Below, piece by piece: positions 15,855 to 23,453 of a DNA stretch of 23,998 nucleotides (position 1 is the first letter of the stretch; every line of letters begins with the position of its first letter). Source of the stretch: JAZLIC01 sp045617225. Its GTDB lineage: Bacteria; Bacillota; Clostridia; Monoglobales; Monoglobaceae. Location of the stretch: assembly GCA_045617225.1 (NCBI GenBank), contig JAZLIC010000090.1, forward strand, positions 1-23,998. Reading direction: 5' to 3'. A program made the translations under genes and the position numbers. Under the pieces are notes generated by a model that worked only from the letters and a program-made list of their open reading frames with translations, made no database searches and was not told the DNA's origin.

Positions 15855-18731
15855 TTATTCCATAACGATGAACAACTTAACTTTACCCTCTGACATATAA
15901 AGAAGTACCTTTGAAGGTGTTGCCGCACCGTCGGTGTAGTAGGTAAGAGCCGCAGTTGCAGCTTCTGCATCATTATCGAGGATTTCAAGCTTTCTGCCTG
16001 ATGTATCATAGGTGTAAACCTTACCGCTGAAATCAGATGTGCTTATGGTGTAGCTTTCTTCTTCTTCGATATCCTCAATGATTGTGCCTTCTTCTAAGAA
16101 TTTACCGCCACTCGGAACTACGATACGAACATCGCCGTCCTCCGATGCATATACGCTACCGTATATTACAACATATTCTGCCTTGTTCCAACTTGTTCCG
16201 TGAGTTGTATCTTCAATAGCAGAGAAGGATTTGTCTGTCGGATAAATGATGTGTTCTCTCTGAATTGTCAGATATCCGTCCTTATCTGTACCTGCTCTGA
16301 ATATTGAGCCGACTTCAAGGTCTTCTGCCACACGCTTAGACTCGGTTGAAATCCACTCTGTAAAGTTAGCGGCAGAACCCTTTTGGTTAATCTTAACACC
16401 GCTTATCTTATACATTACTGCGTCCTCATCACTGTTGTTTTCCTCAACGATTGACTTAACAAGGTAAAGCGGAGATACAGAATCAACATCTGCGGCAGAA
16501 GATGCACCGTAGAGAACGATTACCTTTGCAGAGTTTGCCTTTGATACATCAAATGCCTCTACTGAATACTGTGCGTTGCTTCTGAAACTGCTGCTTGCGG
16601 TGCTCTTCTTATAATCGTCATAGTTAAGTCTGTCACTCGGTACAACGAAAACGATTGAGCTTGAAACGTTTAATGTAACATTACTGTTTGAAAGCTTACC
16701 GCTGCTGTACTTTAAGCTTGAATTTGCAGAAGGAGCAAAGAAGTTGAGCTTAGAATTTTCAACATCACCGCCTGTGCTTCTCTCTGCGGCAACGATAATC
16801 TTATCTACACATTCATTTCCCTTATAAGACCTTGTTGTATATTTAATAACCTGCTGAATACTTAAGTTTTTTGCATCAGCGTCCTTGTTTGCAACCTGTG
16901 CACTTTCCTTTAAGATGTCAAGCAAATCATCGCTATCGCCTGCGTCAAGAGTTTCCCACTTGCCGTCTGCGTTTTCTTTATAGATAGTGGTGTTCTTATA
17001 AATATATAAATCTTTCGGCTTACTGCTGCTTTGGTCTAACACTCTAATCTGGAAATCGTCCGAGAATGCATTTTTAGGCTTATTATAACCCATAATATAA
17101 CCATAACTATACTTTGTTGTGGATTCTTCATCATTTGCAGTGTAGTATACGATGTTACCCAAGATATCTAAAACAAACTTTCCTGTTGTGCCTACATCAG
17201 GTTCTGTAAGAGCAGATGAATCATCTGCGTAACGAATCCATGGAGCGGCATTTGAGAAGTCATAAGTCTTATCATTGATAGTAACCGCTTCACCGGTCTG
17301 CTTTTCGCTTACTTCACCGGAAACGGAATCTTTAAGCACGATTGCAGTCTGGAGAGTTGAACCGCCGTTATTGTTATTCTCTGCAAAGCAGATAACATTG
17401 CCGACTGCGATAGAGCTGTATGAAACTTCTTTACCGTCTTTATCTACAATACTTAAATTCAAAGCAGAATCATCAATATCAAGCTTTAACTTCTTTTCAT
17501 CGGCGCCAAGCTTTGTAACATTATCCACGATTGACTTCTCGGCAGTTGATTTTACAGATACATAGTATACATCATAATCATAGATTGTAACAATATCGTA
17601 CTTACCATCTGTGTTAGAGTCAAGCAACGAAACGGTACCAACCTCCGGTAACATACTTGTGTCAAATGAGCTTGATTCCGCACTTGAACCGTAAAGCTTT
17701 CCATTATATATAACAATGTTATCGGAAGCCAGGTTTACATTTGTGGTTGTCTTTGCACCTTCCTTTAAGTACTTAATCTGATTATCTGTACTTGCTTCCT
17801 CATCAATGCTGTTAGAGTTGAGTTCAAGGATATTGTTGCCCTTAAGCTCACAGCTGAATATCTTTCTGATATCGCCTCTTGAATTAGCATCATAGAAGTA
17901 CTCAACCTGATAACCAAGCTTGTCCTTAAACTTCTGAGCATCTTCAATTTCATATGTGTGAACCTCATACTTATTTGAATTCGGTTCCTTTGCACGAATC
18001 TGGATTTGGTTTTCACGCAAATTTACATCAGGTGATGTAAGACTTGTAACATCATTTGCCGCAATATAACCTGTGTTCTTCACATAACCCAAGTAATTTG
18101 TAAGCAAGTTCTTTTCTGTAACAACATCATTCTCTACGACAGATACTTCAAGTGAGTCGTACAAAATCTGTGCGATACAAGCACGAGAAGCAGGTGTACC
18201 TGTGCCGCCCAATGACAATGCCCTCTGTGTAATGCCAAGCTTGCTTGCTATGCTCATATAATTTACATACCAAGGCTCAACATCTACGGATACATCTTTA
18301 CCATATCCCAATCCGCAAACAACCATCTTGATTGCTTCTTCAAATTTAACATTCTCATTAGGAAGGAATGTGCCGTCTTCATAACCGTTAATAATACCCA
18401 TACCATAAGCTGTAACAATATTAGGTATAGCCCATGATATATCAGAATCGTCCGCAGATATATCGGTGAAAGGAAGTGCCTCGGCAGAAGTTGTGCCGAT
18501 ATTGCCATATCCCATTGTGCGCATAAGCATTGCAGTAAACTCTGCACGTGTAACATTTTGCTCCGGTTTGAATGTTCCATCCGGATAGCCATTGATAATT
18601 CCAAGCTGATTTAATGCCGATACGGCATCAACATAAATTGCTTTTTCGTCAACATCCGAGAATGCTGCGAAAACACTTACACTTGATAAAATCATCAAAA
18701 GCGAAAGTACTAAGCATACGATTTTTTTCAT
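15855..18731 (-). CDS. SLH-domain S-layer-type protein (958 aa)
   Basis: This exported wall-anchored protein is transcribed alone from a strong promoter, so it could be a structural S-layer component (inference). Numbered from the ATG at 18731: signal peptide 1-22 (ending SVFA); SLH 1 at 23-74 (INGYPDGTFKPEQNVTRAEF); SLH 2 at 86-144 (INGYEDGTFLPNENVKFEEA); SLH 3 at about 155-195. The rest is beta-rich and rich in Ser, Asp and Lys, and lacks a recognised catalytic motif. Its 210-580 region aligns by eye with both large SLH proteins (TGYIAANDVTSL, LGYQVEYFY, VSGEVSEK, VTINDKTYDF, KYSYGYIMGYN) but lacks their large insert. The frame is open from an ATG at 18749, but that ATG overlaps the GGAGG ribosome-binding site (complement at 18743-18747). 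The ATG at 18731, with an 11-nt spacer, gives a normal MKKIVCLVLS signal peptide. Confidence 0.9.
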   Translation of the reverse strand: MKKIVCLVLSLLMILSSVSVFAAFSDVDEKAIYVDAVSALNQLGIINGYPDGTFKPEQNVTRAEFTAMLMRTMGYGNIGTTSAEALPFTDISADDSDISWAIPNIVTAYGMGIINGYEDGTFLPNENVKFEEAIKMVVCGLGYGKDVSVDVEPWYVNYMSIASKLGITQRALSLGGTGTPASRACIAQILYDSLEVSVVENDVVTEKNLLTNYLGYVKNTGYIAANDVTSLTSPDVNLRENQIQIRAKEPNSNKYEVHTYEIEDAQKFKDKLGYQVEYFYDANSRGDIRKIFSCELKGNNILELNSNSIDEEASTDNQIKYLKEGAKTTTNVNLASDNIVIYNGKLYGSSAESSSFDTSMLPEVGTVSLLDSNTDGKYDIVTIYDYDVYYVSVKSTAEKSIVDNVTKLGADEKKLKLDIDDSALNLSIVDKDGKEVSYSSIAVGNVICFAENNNNGGSTLQTAIVLKDSVSGEVSEKQTGEAVTINDKTYDFSNAAPWIRYADDSSALTEPDVGTTGKFVLDILGNIVYYTANDEESTTKYSYGYIMGYNKPKNAFSDDFQIRVLDQSSSKPKDLYIYKNTTIYKENADGKWETLDAGDSDDLLDILKESAQVANKDADAKNLSIQQVIKYTTRSYKGNECVDKIIVAAERSTGGDVENSKLNFFAPSANSSLKYSSGKLSNSNVTLNVSSSIVFVVPSDRLNYDDYKKSTASSSFRSNAQYSVEAFDVSKANSAKVIVLYGASSAADVDSVSPLYLVKSIVEENNSDEDAVMYKISGVKINQKGSAANFTEWISTESKRVAEDLEVGSIFRAGTDKDGYLTIQREHIIYPTDKSFSAIEDTTHGTSWNKAEYVVIYGSVYASEDGDVRIVVPSGGKFLEEGTIIEDIEEEESYTISTSDFSGKVYTYDTSGRKLEILDNDAEAATAALTYYTDGAATPSKVLLYMSEGKVKLFIVME

Positions 18732-18820
18732 ACTACTTTCATCCTCCATTTATATAAAGTTTATTCTTTTGCTGAAAAGCAAAGGACATATAATCGTACA
18801 TCGACTATACACCTACCATA

Positions 18821-18849
18821 ATTCTATCACGATATTTAAGCAAAGTCAA
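18821..18849 (-). promoter_or_regulatory. Strong sigma-A promoter of the 958-aa SLH gene
   Basis: On the minus strand TTGACT (complement at 18844-18849) and TAGAAT (complement at 18821-18826) are 17 bp apart, with a TGn extension just before the -10 box. The predicted start near 18814 gives a leader of about 83 nt that includes a small hairpin (TTTGCT/AGCAAA). This is among the best promoters in the window, consistent with an abundant surface protein. Confidence 0.8.
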
Positions 18850-18906
18850 CATACTACGTCCCAATTATTATTTACAATTGTGTGACATTTTGCCAAATAT
18901 ATTATC
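18850..18906 (-). other. Gap after the U32 gene without a recognisable terminator
   Basis: Only a weak CAATT/AATTG 5-bp inverted repeat with no T tail is visible between the U32 stop and the next promoter. Read-through from the amidase-U32 unit into the SLH gene is therefore possible. Confidence 0.4.
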
Positions 18907-20133
18907 TCAATCCCTTTTCTGTCTTAAAAAGGTATCCGTCTCAACAGGGGTTGACATCTTTATTTTCACTATACTTTGCGGTCTGTTGGCAACCTCTATC
19001 TCTGCTCCGTCTTCATCGGTCATATACTCTACACTTTGCTTAAAATACTTCCCGCAAGGACACATAAACTCTATCTCCGAGCCTTTAAAGAAACGGTTTT
19101 TCTGAACAACAGTCGCCATCTTTGTTTCCGCATCATAATCCACTACAACGCCAACCATATCGTAGTTTCTTATATAGGTACTGCTCTCATAGTTCTGCTC
19201 CGCTCCCCCGGGCTTGCCGAAGAAAAATCCCGTTGTATAACCTCTGTGGCTTACCTTTGTAAGCTCCTCCATAAGAGCAGGGTCTGTTTTATAGCCGACA
19301 GGGTCCTCAAAATACGCATCTATCGCCTGTCTGTACGCCTTTATCACAGTGGAAACATAAAACTCCGACTTAACTCTGCCCTCCACTTTAAAACTGCTGA
19401 CTCCTGTTGCGACAAGCTCCGGGATATGTTCTATCATACATAAGTCCTTTGAATTATAGATAAATGTTCCTCTCTCGTTTTCAAAAACAGGGAGATACTC
19501 ACCGGGACGATGCTCCTCCATTAAAAAATACTTCCATCGGCACGGATGCGCACAATTGCCGCTGTTGCCGTCCCTGCCTGCCATATAGTTGCTTAGCAAG
19601 CATCTGCCCGAATAAGATATACACATCGCACCGTGGACAAAGATTTCAAGCTCCAAATCATCAGGAGTGTTGTCCCTGATTTCTCTTATCTCTTTAAGGG
19701 ACATCTCCCTCGCCAATATAACACGCTTTGCACCGAGCTTATGCCAGGTGAGCGCACTCTTATAATTCACATTATTCGCCTGTGTGCTTATATGTATTTC
19801 AAGATTTGGTGCAACCTCTTTTGTAATCGAAAATATGCCGAGGTCCGATAAAATTATTCCGTCAAATCCCAAATCCTTAACCGACTCCAGGTACTCCTTA
19901 TAATCTTTGATATCATCATTATGCGGAATAACATTTGCAGTAAGGTAAACCTTCTTCCCGAGGTTATGGGCAAATTCAAGTCCCTCTTTCATATCATCAA
20001 TGCTAAAATTATCCGCCGCAACACGCAACGAAAAATGCTCACCGCCGATATATACCGCATCTGCACCGTATATAAATGCTTTTTTGAGCTTTTCAAGATT
20101 GCCCGCCGGAGCTAAAAGTTCAGGTTTCTTCAT
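18907..20133 (-). CDS. U32 peptidase-family protein, TrhP-like (tRNA uridine hydroxylation)
   Basis: The U32 family is named after collagenase-like peptidases, but its bacterial members YegQ/TrhP and the Bacillus YrrN/YrrO proteins act in prephenate-dependent 5-hydroxyuridine formation at tRNA position 34. The 408-aa product has the N-terminal PELLAPAGN and ADAVYIGG motifs and the U32 signature EIFVHGAMCISYSGRC (163-178). Cys171, Cys178, Cys194 and Cys232 are spaced like the iron-sulfur ligands described for the related UbiU protein; Cys198 is an alternative ligand. The C-terminal part (about 320-400) forms a small beta domain. It begins 24 bp after the amidase stop with an AGAGG ribosome-binding site and no promoter of its own, so it is probably co-transcribed with the amidase. 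The family is secure; the TrhP role is likely; proteolytic activity is not supported. Confidence 0.9.
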   Translation of the reverse strand: MKKPELLAPAGNLEKLKKAFIYGADAVYIGGEHFSLRVAADNFSIDDMKEGLEFAHNLGKKVYLTANVIPHNDDIKDYKEYLESVKDLGFDGIILSDLGIFSITKEVAPNLEIHISTQANNVNYKSALTWHKLGAKRVILAREMSLKEIREIRDNTPDDLELEIFVHGAMCISYSGRCLLSNYMAGRDGNSGNCAHPCRWKYFLMEEHRPGEYLPVFENERGTFIYNSKDLCMIEHIPELVATGVSSFKVEGRVKSEFYVSTVIKAYRQAIDAYFEDPVGYKTDPALMEELTKVSHRGYTTGFFFGKPGGAEQNYESSTYIRNYDMVGVVVDYDAETKMATVVQKNRFFKGSEIEFMCPCGKYFKQSVEYMTDEDGAEIEVANRPQSIVKIKMSTPVETDTFLRQKRD

Positions 20134-20157
20134 ATAATACCTCTTTCAAAATTCGAT

Positions 20158-21435
20158 TTAATAGACTATACCAAAATAGTCGCATATACCCATAGCAATA
20201 GCCTTGGCGAAATCCTGTTGTCCATAATCCGACGACAAAATTTCCGCATCAAGCTCCGAGTCAATAAACGCTGTTTCGACCAGGCTTGCAGTCATATTTG
20301 TCTGACTAAGCACCGCAAATCCCGCAGATTTTACTCCTCTGTCCGTAAGTCCGACTATATCTGTCAATCTGTTTTGTATGCAGGTTGCAAGAAGCTCTCC
20401 CTCCGCAGAGTCTTTGAAGTAATAGGTTTCCGTTCCCGTACCGCCGCCGGCGTTACAGTGGATTGATACAAACAAATCCGCCTTAACCTCGTTGGCAATT
20501 TCCGCACGCCGTTTCAAACTTGCGTTGGTTGACACTTCCGAAACATTTTCCTTTAATTTATTTCTGGTCATCAGGACAGTAAAACCTTTTTTCTCGAGTA
20601 ACGGTTTTAACTTTTCCGCAATATAGAATGTGATGTCCTGCTCTCTTATACCATCGCCGACCGCACCTGTGTCTACAACACTGTAATTATGTCCGGGGTC
20701 AATAACAACCAACAGCTTCGACGGGTCCCTTACAATCGGTATCGGTGTAGGCTTTGGGGTAGGCTTCGGTGTGGGTGTGGGTTTAAGCGTAGGCTTCGGT
20801 GTCGGAGTAGGGGTAGGCTTTGGCTTGTCCGCCTCTATCTCAGCGGCGGTGCGAATGGAATTATAAACTACCTGCGCAACAAAAGAACGCGGTGCCGAGG
20901 AAGCAACCACTACCTTTGCATTATCTAAAAGGTTATATTTTTCCGCACGATTTATGTATCCGGAATACCATTTTGGACCAACTTTGCTTAAACTTTCATC
21001 GCCAACACCGGTAGAACAAACAACCATTTTCACCGCCTGTTCACAGGTCACCGTATCACTTGGGCAGAATGTGCCGTCAAGCATACCATTTATGTATCCG
21101 TTATCATAGCAAAAAGATATATATCCTGCCGCCCAATGATTTTTAGGCACATCGGGAAATGGGATATTGCATACTATTCCGTCACTCTCGTCATATCCGT
21201 TTGCCCTTGCAAGAAACGCACAAAATTCCGCACGGGAGGTAGCCTCCGTCGGTCCGAAAATGTCATTTCCTCGCCCTTGAACAACGCCCATATCACTGAG
21301 CTTATCTACCGCCTTGTAATATGTGGCGGTAACAGGAACATCCGAAAACTCTTTGGCGTATAAGCCGAGCGGAACAGATATTATCAGTAACATAATACAT
21401 AGCATCACCATAGCTAATATTCTGCTCTTTCTCAT
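20158..21435 (-). CDS. SLH-anchored N-acetylmuramoyl-L-alanine amidase (Amidase_3)
   Basis: This secreted peptidoglycan hydrolase cleaves the bond between MurNAc and L-Ala. The 425-aa product has a signal peptide (1-27, ending GLYA) and three SLH units: 29-81 (TSRAEF at 66-71), 92-145 and about 156-195. A flexible Lys-Pro-Thr-Pro linker (204-233) leads to a C-terminal Amidase_3 domain (239-425). The zinc ligands are His249 (DPGHN), Glu265 (GIREQD) and His326 (SIHCNAG), with catalytic Glu387 (LVETAF), so all residues expected for activity are present. SLH units at the N-terminus would tether the enzyme to the wall polymer, suggesting local wall remodelling, perhaps to make room for surface protein export. 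An AGGAG ribosome-binding site precedes the ATG, and a good promoter lies 60 bp upstream. It forms a unit with the following U32 gene. Confidence 0.95.
   Translation of the reverse strand: MRKSRILAMVMLCIMLLIISVPLGLYAKEFSDVPVTATYYKAVDKLSDMGVVQGRGNDIFGPTEATSRAEFCAFLARANGYDESDGIVCNIPFPDVPKNHWAAGYISFCYDNGYINGMLDGTFCPSDTVTCEQAVKMVVCSTGVGDESLSKVGPKWYSGYINRAEKYNLLDNAKVVVASSAPRSFVAQVVYNSIRTAAEIEADKPKPTPTPTPKPTLKPTPTPKPTPKPTPIPIVRDPSKLLVVIDPGHNYSVVDTGAVGDGIREQDITFYIAEKLKPLLEKKGFTVLMTRNKLKENVSEVSTNASLKRRAEIANEVKADLFVSIHCNAGGGTGTETYYFKDSAEGELLATCIQNRLTDIVGLTDRGVKSAGFAVLSQTNMTASLVETAFIDSELDAEILSSDYGQQDFAKAIAMGICDYFGIVY
20740..20826 (-). repeat. Lys-Pro-Thr-Pro linker repeat inside the amidase
   Basis: Residues about 204-232 are made of degenerate KPTP/TPTP units, encoded by an imperfect 6- to 12-base DNA repeat. 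It separates the SLH region from the catalytic domain and is typical of wall-enzyme linkers. Codon choice varies between units, so slippage-based variation is unlikely. Confidence 0.8.
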
Positions 21436-21494
21436 AAAAATCTCCTCATATACTTAAAAAAATATACTTCAATGCATTATTATCTATTGTCGGA

Positions 21495-21523
21495 ATTATA
21501 TCATAAATCCCTCAAAAAATCAA
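21495..21523 (-). promoter_or_regulatory. Sigma-A promoter of the amidase-U32 unit
   Basis: On the minus strand TTGATT (complement at 21518-21523) and a perfect TATAAT (complement at 21495-21500) are 17 bp apart, with TGA directly before the -10 box (extended -10). The predicted start is near 21488, giving a leader of about 53 nt. Confidence 0.8.
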
Positions 21524-21636
21524 GCAAGTATGCGTCATTTTACAATTTGTTTACCCGTTATTCATATTTTATCCATAAAAAATTCACTCCCCAAAAATCC
21601 GATTTTTTTATTCAAACTGCGACATAATGGGTAATA

Positions 21637-21676
21637 AAAAATCAAGCGGCACAAAACCTTGTGCCGCTTGATTTTT
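21637..21676. terminator. Perfect 18-bp hairpin terminator after lrgB
   Basis: The arms at 21637-21654 and 21659-21676 are exactly complementary over 18 bases, with a 4-nt AACC loop and a GCGGCACAA core. Each arm ends in five or more A or T, so the element can act on both strands. It lies 54 bp after the lrgB stop and upstream of the amidase promoter. Confidence 0.92.
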
Positions 21677-21730
21677 ATAGTGATTATATCCGTTAATACT
21701 TCGGTAACAGAATTTTAAACTTGTTGTAAT

Positions 21731-22420
21731 CTAAACAAATAACGCAAAAATTACGGTTGCGAGCCCTGCAATGCCGATTGAAATTCCGCTTACCGCACCC
21801 TCAACATCACCGATTTCAATAGCCTTTGTTGTGCCTAAGGCGTGGCTCGATGTGCCGATTGCCACACCTGCCGCCACAGATGAGCGGATATTAAGAAGTT
21901 TTATAAAGGCAGGTGCAAACACCGCACCCATAATTCCCGTAACGGTAATGGCTATAACCGTAACGGACTCTATACCGCCAAGCTGCACAGAGAGCGGCAA
22001 AGCAATAGCGGTTGTTACCGATTTCGGAAAAAGTGATGCGGTAATTTCGGGACTTAAAAACAACAACTTACAAAGTATCGTCACTGTTAATACCGATGTC
22101 AACGCACCGACTGTCGAAGCAATAATTATAGGCAGCCACTCTTTTTTCAGAAGTTCAAGTTGCTCATACATCTTTACTGCCAGCACTGCGGTTGCTGGAC
22201 TTAAAAACAGTTCTATAACTTTACCGCCCTTTTCATAATTCTCATACGGAATTTTAAATATCAAAATAACGGTTATGATTAAGATATCAGCTATAAGCAA
22301 AGGGTTTGCCAAAGGGGTTTTAAGCTTTTTATTGCAAAAGACGCCGAACTCATAAGCAAGTATCGTAAGCAGAACGCCGAATATAGGCAAAGATGTCAGG
22401 TCATACAGAATATTACTCAT
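21731..22420 (-). CDS. lrgB: LrgB family membrane protein
   Basis: LrgB/CidB proteins are polytopic membrane proteins that act with the holin-like LrgA/CidA partners. They influence murein hydrolase activity and lysis and, in some bacteria and plastids, transport pyruvate or glycolate. The 229-aa product, the usual length, has six or more hydrophobic segments. It shows the family motifs LSPATAVLAVKMYEQ, PKSVTTAIALP and GTSSHALGTTKA. The ATG overlaps the end of lrgA by 8 bp and has AAGGAGG within the lrgA reading frame, so the two are translationally coupled. The pair is more often named lrgAB or cidAB according to regulation; no LytTR/LytSR regulator or CidR gene is visible, so the choice of lrg over cid is by similarity only. 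Confidence 0.93.
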   Translation of the reverse strand: MSNILYDLTSLPIFGVLLTILAYEFGVFCNKKLKTPLANPLLIADILIITVILIFKIPYENYEKGGKVIELFLSPATAVLAVKMYEQLELLKKEWLPIIIASTVGALTSVLTVTILCKLLFLSPEITASLFPKSVTTAIALPLSVQLGGIESVTVIAITVTGIMGAVFAPAFIKLLNIRSSVAAGVAIGTSSHALGTTKAIEIGDVEGAVSGISIGIAGLATVIFALFV

Positions 22421-22784
22421 CTTTCTGCCTCCTTTTTTTGTTTTGAAGGAATATTACAAATTGTGCGGTATACGCAGTAACCGTGAAGATTATAAAGGTT
22501 GACACAATGCTGATTAGTGCAATCTGCCAAAGGCTCGCCTTGACCAATTCAAAAACCGTGATAATACCTATTCCCGAAGGCACAAAGAAAAACGCCATAT
22601 TTTGTAACAAAAAGTCTGCCGTTTCCTTAATGTCGCTCACCTTTAATATACGAAGCAGGAAGCAAAGGAAAAGCAGTACCATACTAAGCACACTTCCGGG
22701 AAAAGCGACCGGCAAAATTTTTGATATCAGTTCGCCGCAAGCACATACAATAAAGATTATCCCTATCTGTTTTAATATTCTCAA
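22413..22784 (-). CDS. lrgA: CidA/LrgA family holin-like membrane protein
   Basis: This is a small membrane protein of the holin-like CidA/LrgA family and partner of LrgB. From the TTG start at 22784 the product is about 123 aa with four hydrophobic segments. It includes the family motif FFFVPSGIGI and the segment FPGSVLSMVLLFLCF. The tail is basic (NKKRRQKDE). The frame is open to an ATG at 22823, but that codon lies directly upstream of the predicted -10 box and would not be in the mRNA. The TTG has a strong AAGGGGGA site (complement at 22791-22798) 6 nt upstream and begins the conserved LRILKQIGIIF. It overlaps lrgB by 8 bp. Transcription diverges from the SLOG gene, with the two -35 boxes 4 bp apart. 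Confidence 0.9.
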   Translation of the reverse strand: MRILKQIGIIFIVCACGELISKILPVAFPGSVLSMVLLFLCFLLRILKVSDIKETADFLLQNMAFFFVPSGIGIITVFELVKASLWQIALISIVSTFIIFTVTAYTAQFVIFLQNKKRRQKDE

Positions 22785-22814
22785 AAAAATTCCCCCTTGG
22801 TTATACAATGATAT

Positions 22815-22843
22815 ATTATACACCTAAATATTCATTTTGTAAA
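22815..22843 (-). promoter_or_regulatory. Sigma-A promoter of lrgAB
   Basis: On the minus strand TTTACA (complement at 22838-22843) and perfect TATAAT (complement at 22815-22820) are separated by 17 bp. Predicted transcription starts near 22808, giving a leader of about 24 nt to the TTG start. The -35 box is only 4 bp from that of the divergent SLOG promoter. Confidence 0.82.
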
Positions 22844-22847
22844 CACA

Positions 22848-22876
22848 TTGACACTTATTAACACAAATGTTATACT
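22848..22876 (+). promoter_or_regulatory. Consensus sigma-A promoter of the SLOG gene
   Basis: A perfect TTGACA (22848-22853) and TATACT (22871-22876) are 17 bp apart, with a TGn extension before the -10 box. The predicted start is near 22883, leaving only about 10 nt before the ATG at 22893, just enough for the GGTGAT ribosome-binding site. Confidence 0.85.
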
Positions 22877-22892
22877 TAATTTCGGTGATAAA

Positions 22893-23369
22893 ATGATTGA
22901 TAAAAATAAAGCCTGTTGCTTCACGGGACACAGATATATTTCAAACGACACAAAGGTTCTTTTATGCAGACACTTAGAGGAGCAGATTCCCATTCTCTAT
23001 GCAGAGGGTATATCCGACTTTTTATGCGGCGGTGCATTGGGCTTTGATATTCTTGCGGCAGAAGCGGTCTTAAAGTTTAAAGAAAGCTTGCCGAATATTA
23101 AACTTATTATGACTCTGCCCTGCATAAATCAGGCAGAAAAATGGAACGAGATTTCCAGAAAAAAATATGAAAGTATTTTAGCAAAAGCCGATGAAATTAT
23201 TTATGTTTCGGAAAATTATCATCCGGACTGTATGCAGAAGCGTAACAGATTTATGGTTGACAACAGCTCCTGTTGTATGTTCTACCTGACCAATGACCGA
23301 AGCGGCACCGCTTATACTATAAAATATGCTTTGGAAAAAAATTTAAGGCTGATTAACTTATTATATTAA
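22893..23369 (+). CDS. SLOG family (DUF1273-like) Rossmann-fold protein
   Basis: The 158-aa product matches the SLOG/DUF1273 pattern: CCFTGHRYI near the N-terminus (8-16), the glycine loop FLCGGALGFDILAAE (43-57), LIMTLPCINQAEKW (71-84), and a C-terminal NRFMVDNSSCCMFYLTNDRSGTAYTIKYA. SLOG domains share a Rossmann-like fold and are proposed to bind or process nucleotide-derived ligands. The biological role of small stand-alone members such as this is not established. The frame is open from a TTG at 22848, but that TTG is part of the -35 box; the ATG at 22893 with GGTGAT 3 nt upstream is the supported start. It is divergent from lrgAB and followed by a separately promoted DUF1846 gene. Confidence 0.88.
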   Translation: MIDKNKACCFTGHRYISNDTKVLLCRHLEEQIPILYAEGISDFLCGGALGFDILAAEAVLKFKESLPNIKLIMTLPCINQAEKWNEISRKKYESILAKADEIIYVSENYHPDCMQKRNRFMVDNSSCCMFYLTNDRSGTAYTIKYALEKNLRLINLLY

Positions 23370-23387
23370 CTTTCTTGGATTTTCCTG

Positions 23388-23416
23388 TTGTTTTTACGGA
23401 TTTTTTATGCTAAAAT
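23388..23416 (+). promoter_or_regulatory. Probable promoter of the DUF1846 gene
   Basis: TTGTTT (23388-23393) and TAAAAT (23411-23416) are 17 bp apart, with an extended TGn before the -10 box. The predicted start is near 23423, leaving about 31 nt to the ATG. The 84-bp gap after the SLOG gene shows no hairpin terminator, so read-through is also possible. Confidence 0.6.
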
Positions 23417-23453
23417 ATTTATTTGATAGAATTTTATGGGAGGCACGATACAT

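Noticed and set aside
18907..20133. Naming the U32 protein a collagenase or secreted protease
   Set aside because: It has no signal peptide, carries the cysteine set of the iron-sulfur U32 branch, and best fits tRNA-modification members.
20740..20826. Phase-variable repeat in the amidase linker
   Set aside because: Units differ in codon use, so there is no uniform short tandem repeat to slip; it reads as an ordinary Pro/Thr linker.
22785..22823. An ATG start 13 codons upstream in lrgA
   Set aside because: It lies directly upstream of the TATAAT -10 box; the TTG at 22784 has a strong ribosome-binding site at the right distance.
22848..22892. A TTG start that would lengthen the SLOG protein by 15 residues
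   Set aside because: The TTG is part of a perfect TTGACA -35 box and the -10 box lies inside the extra codons, so the region would not be transcribed as coding sequence.
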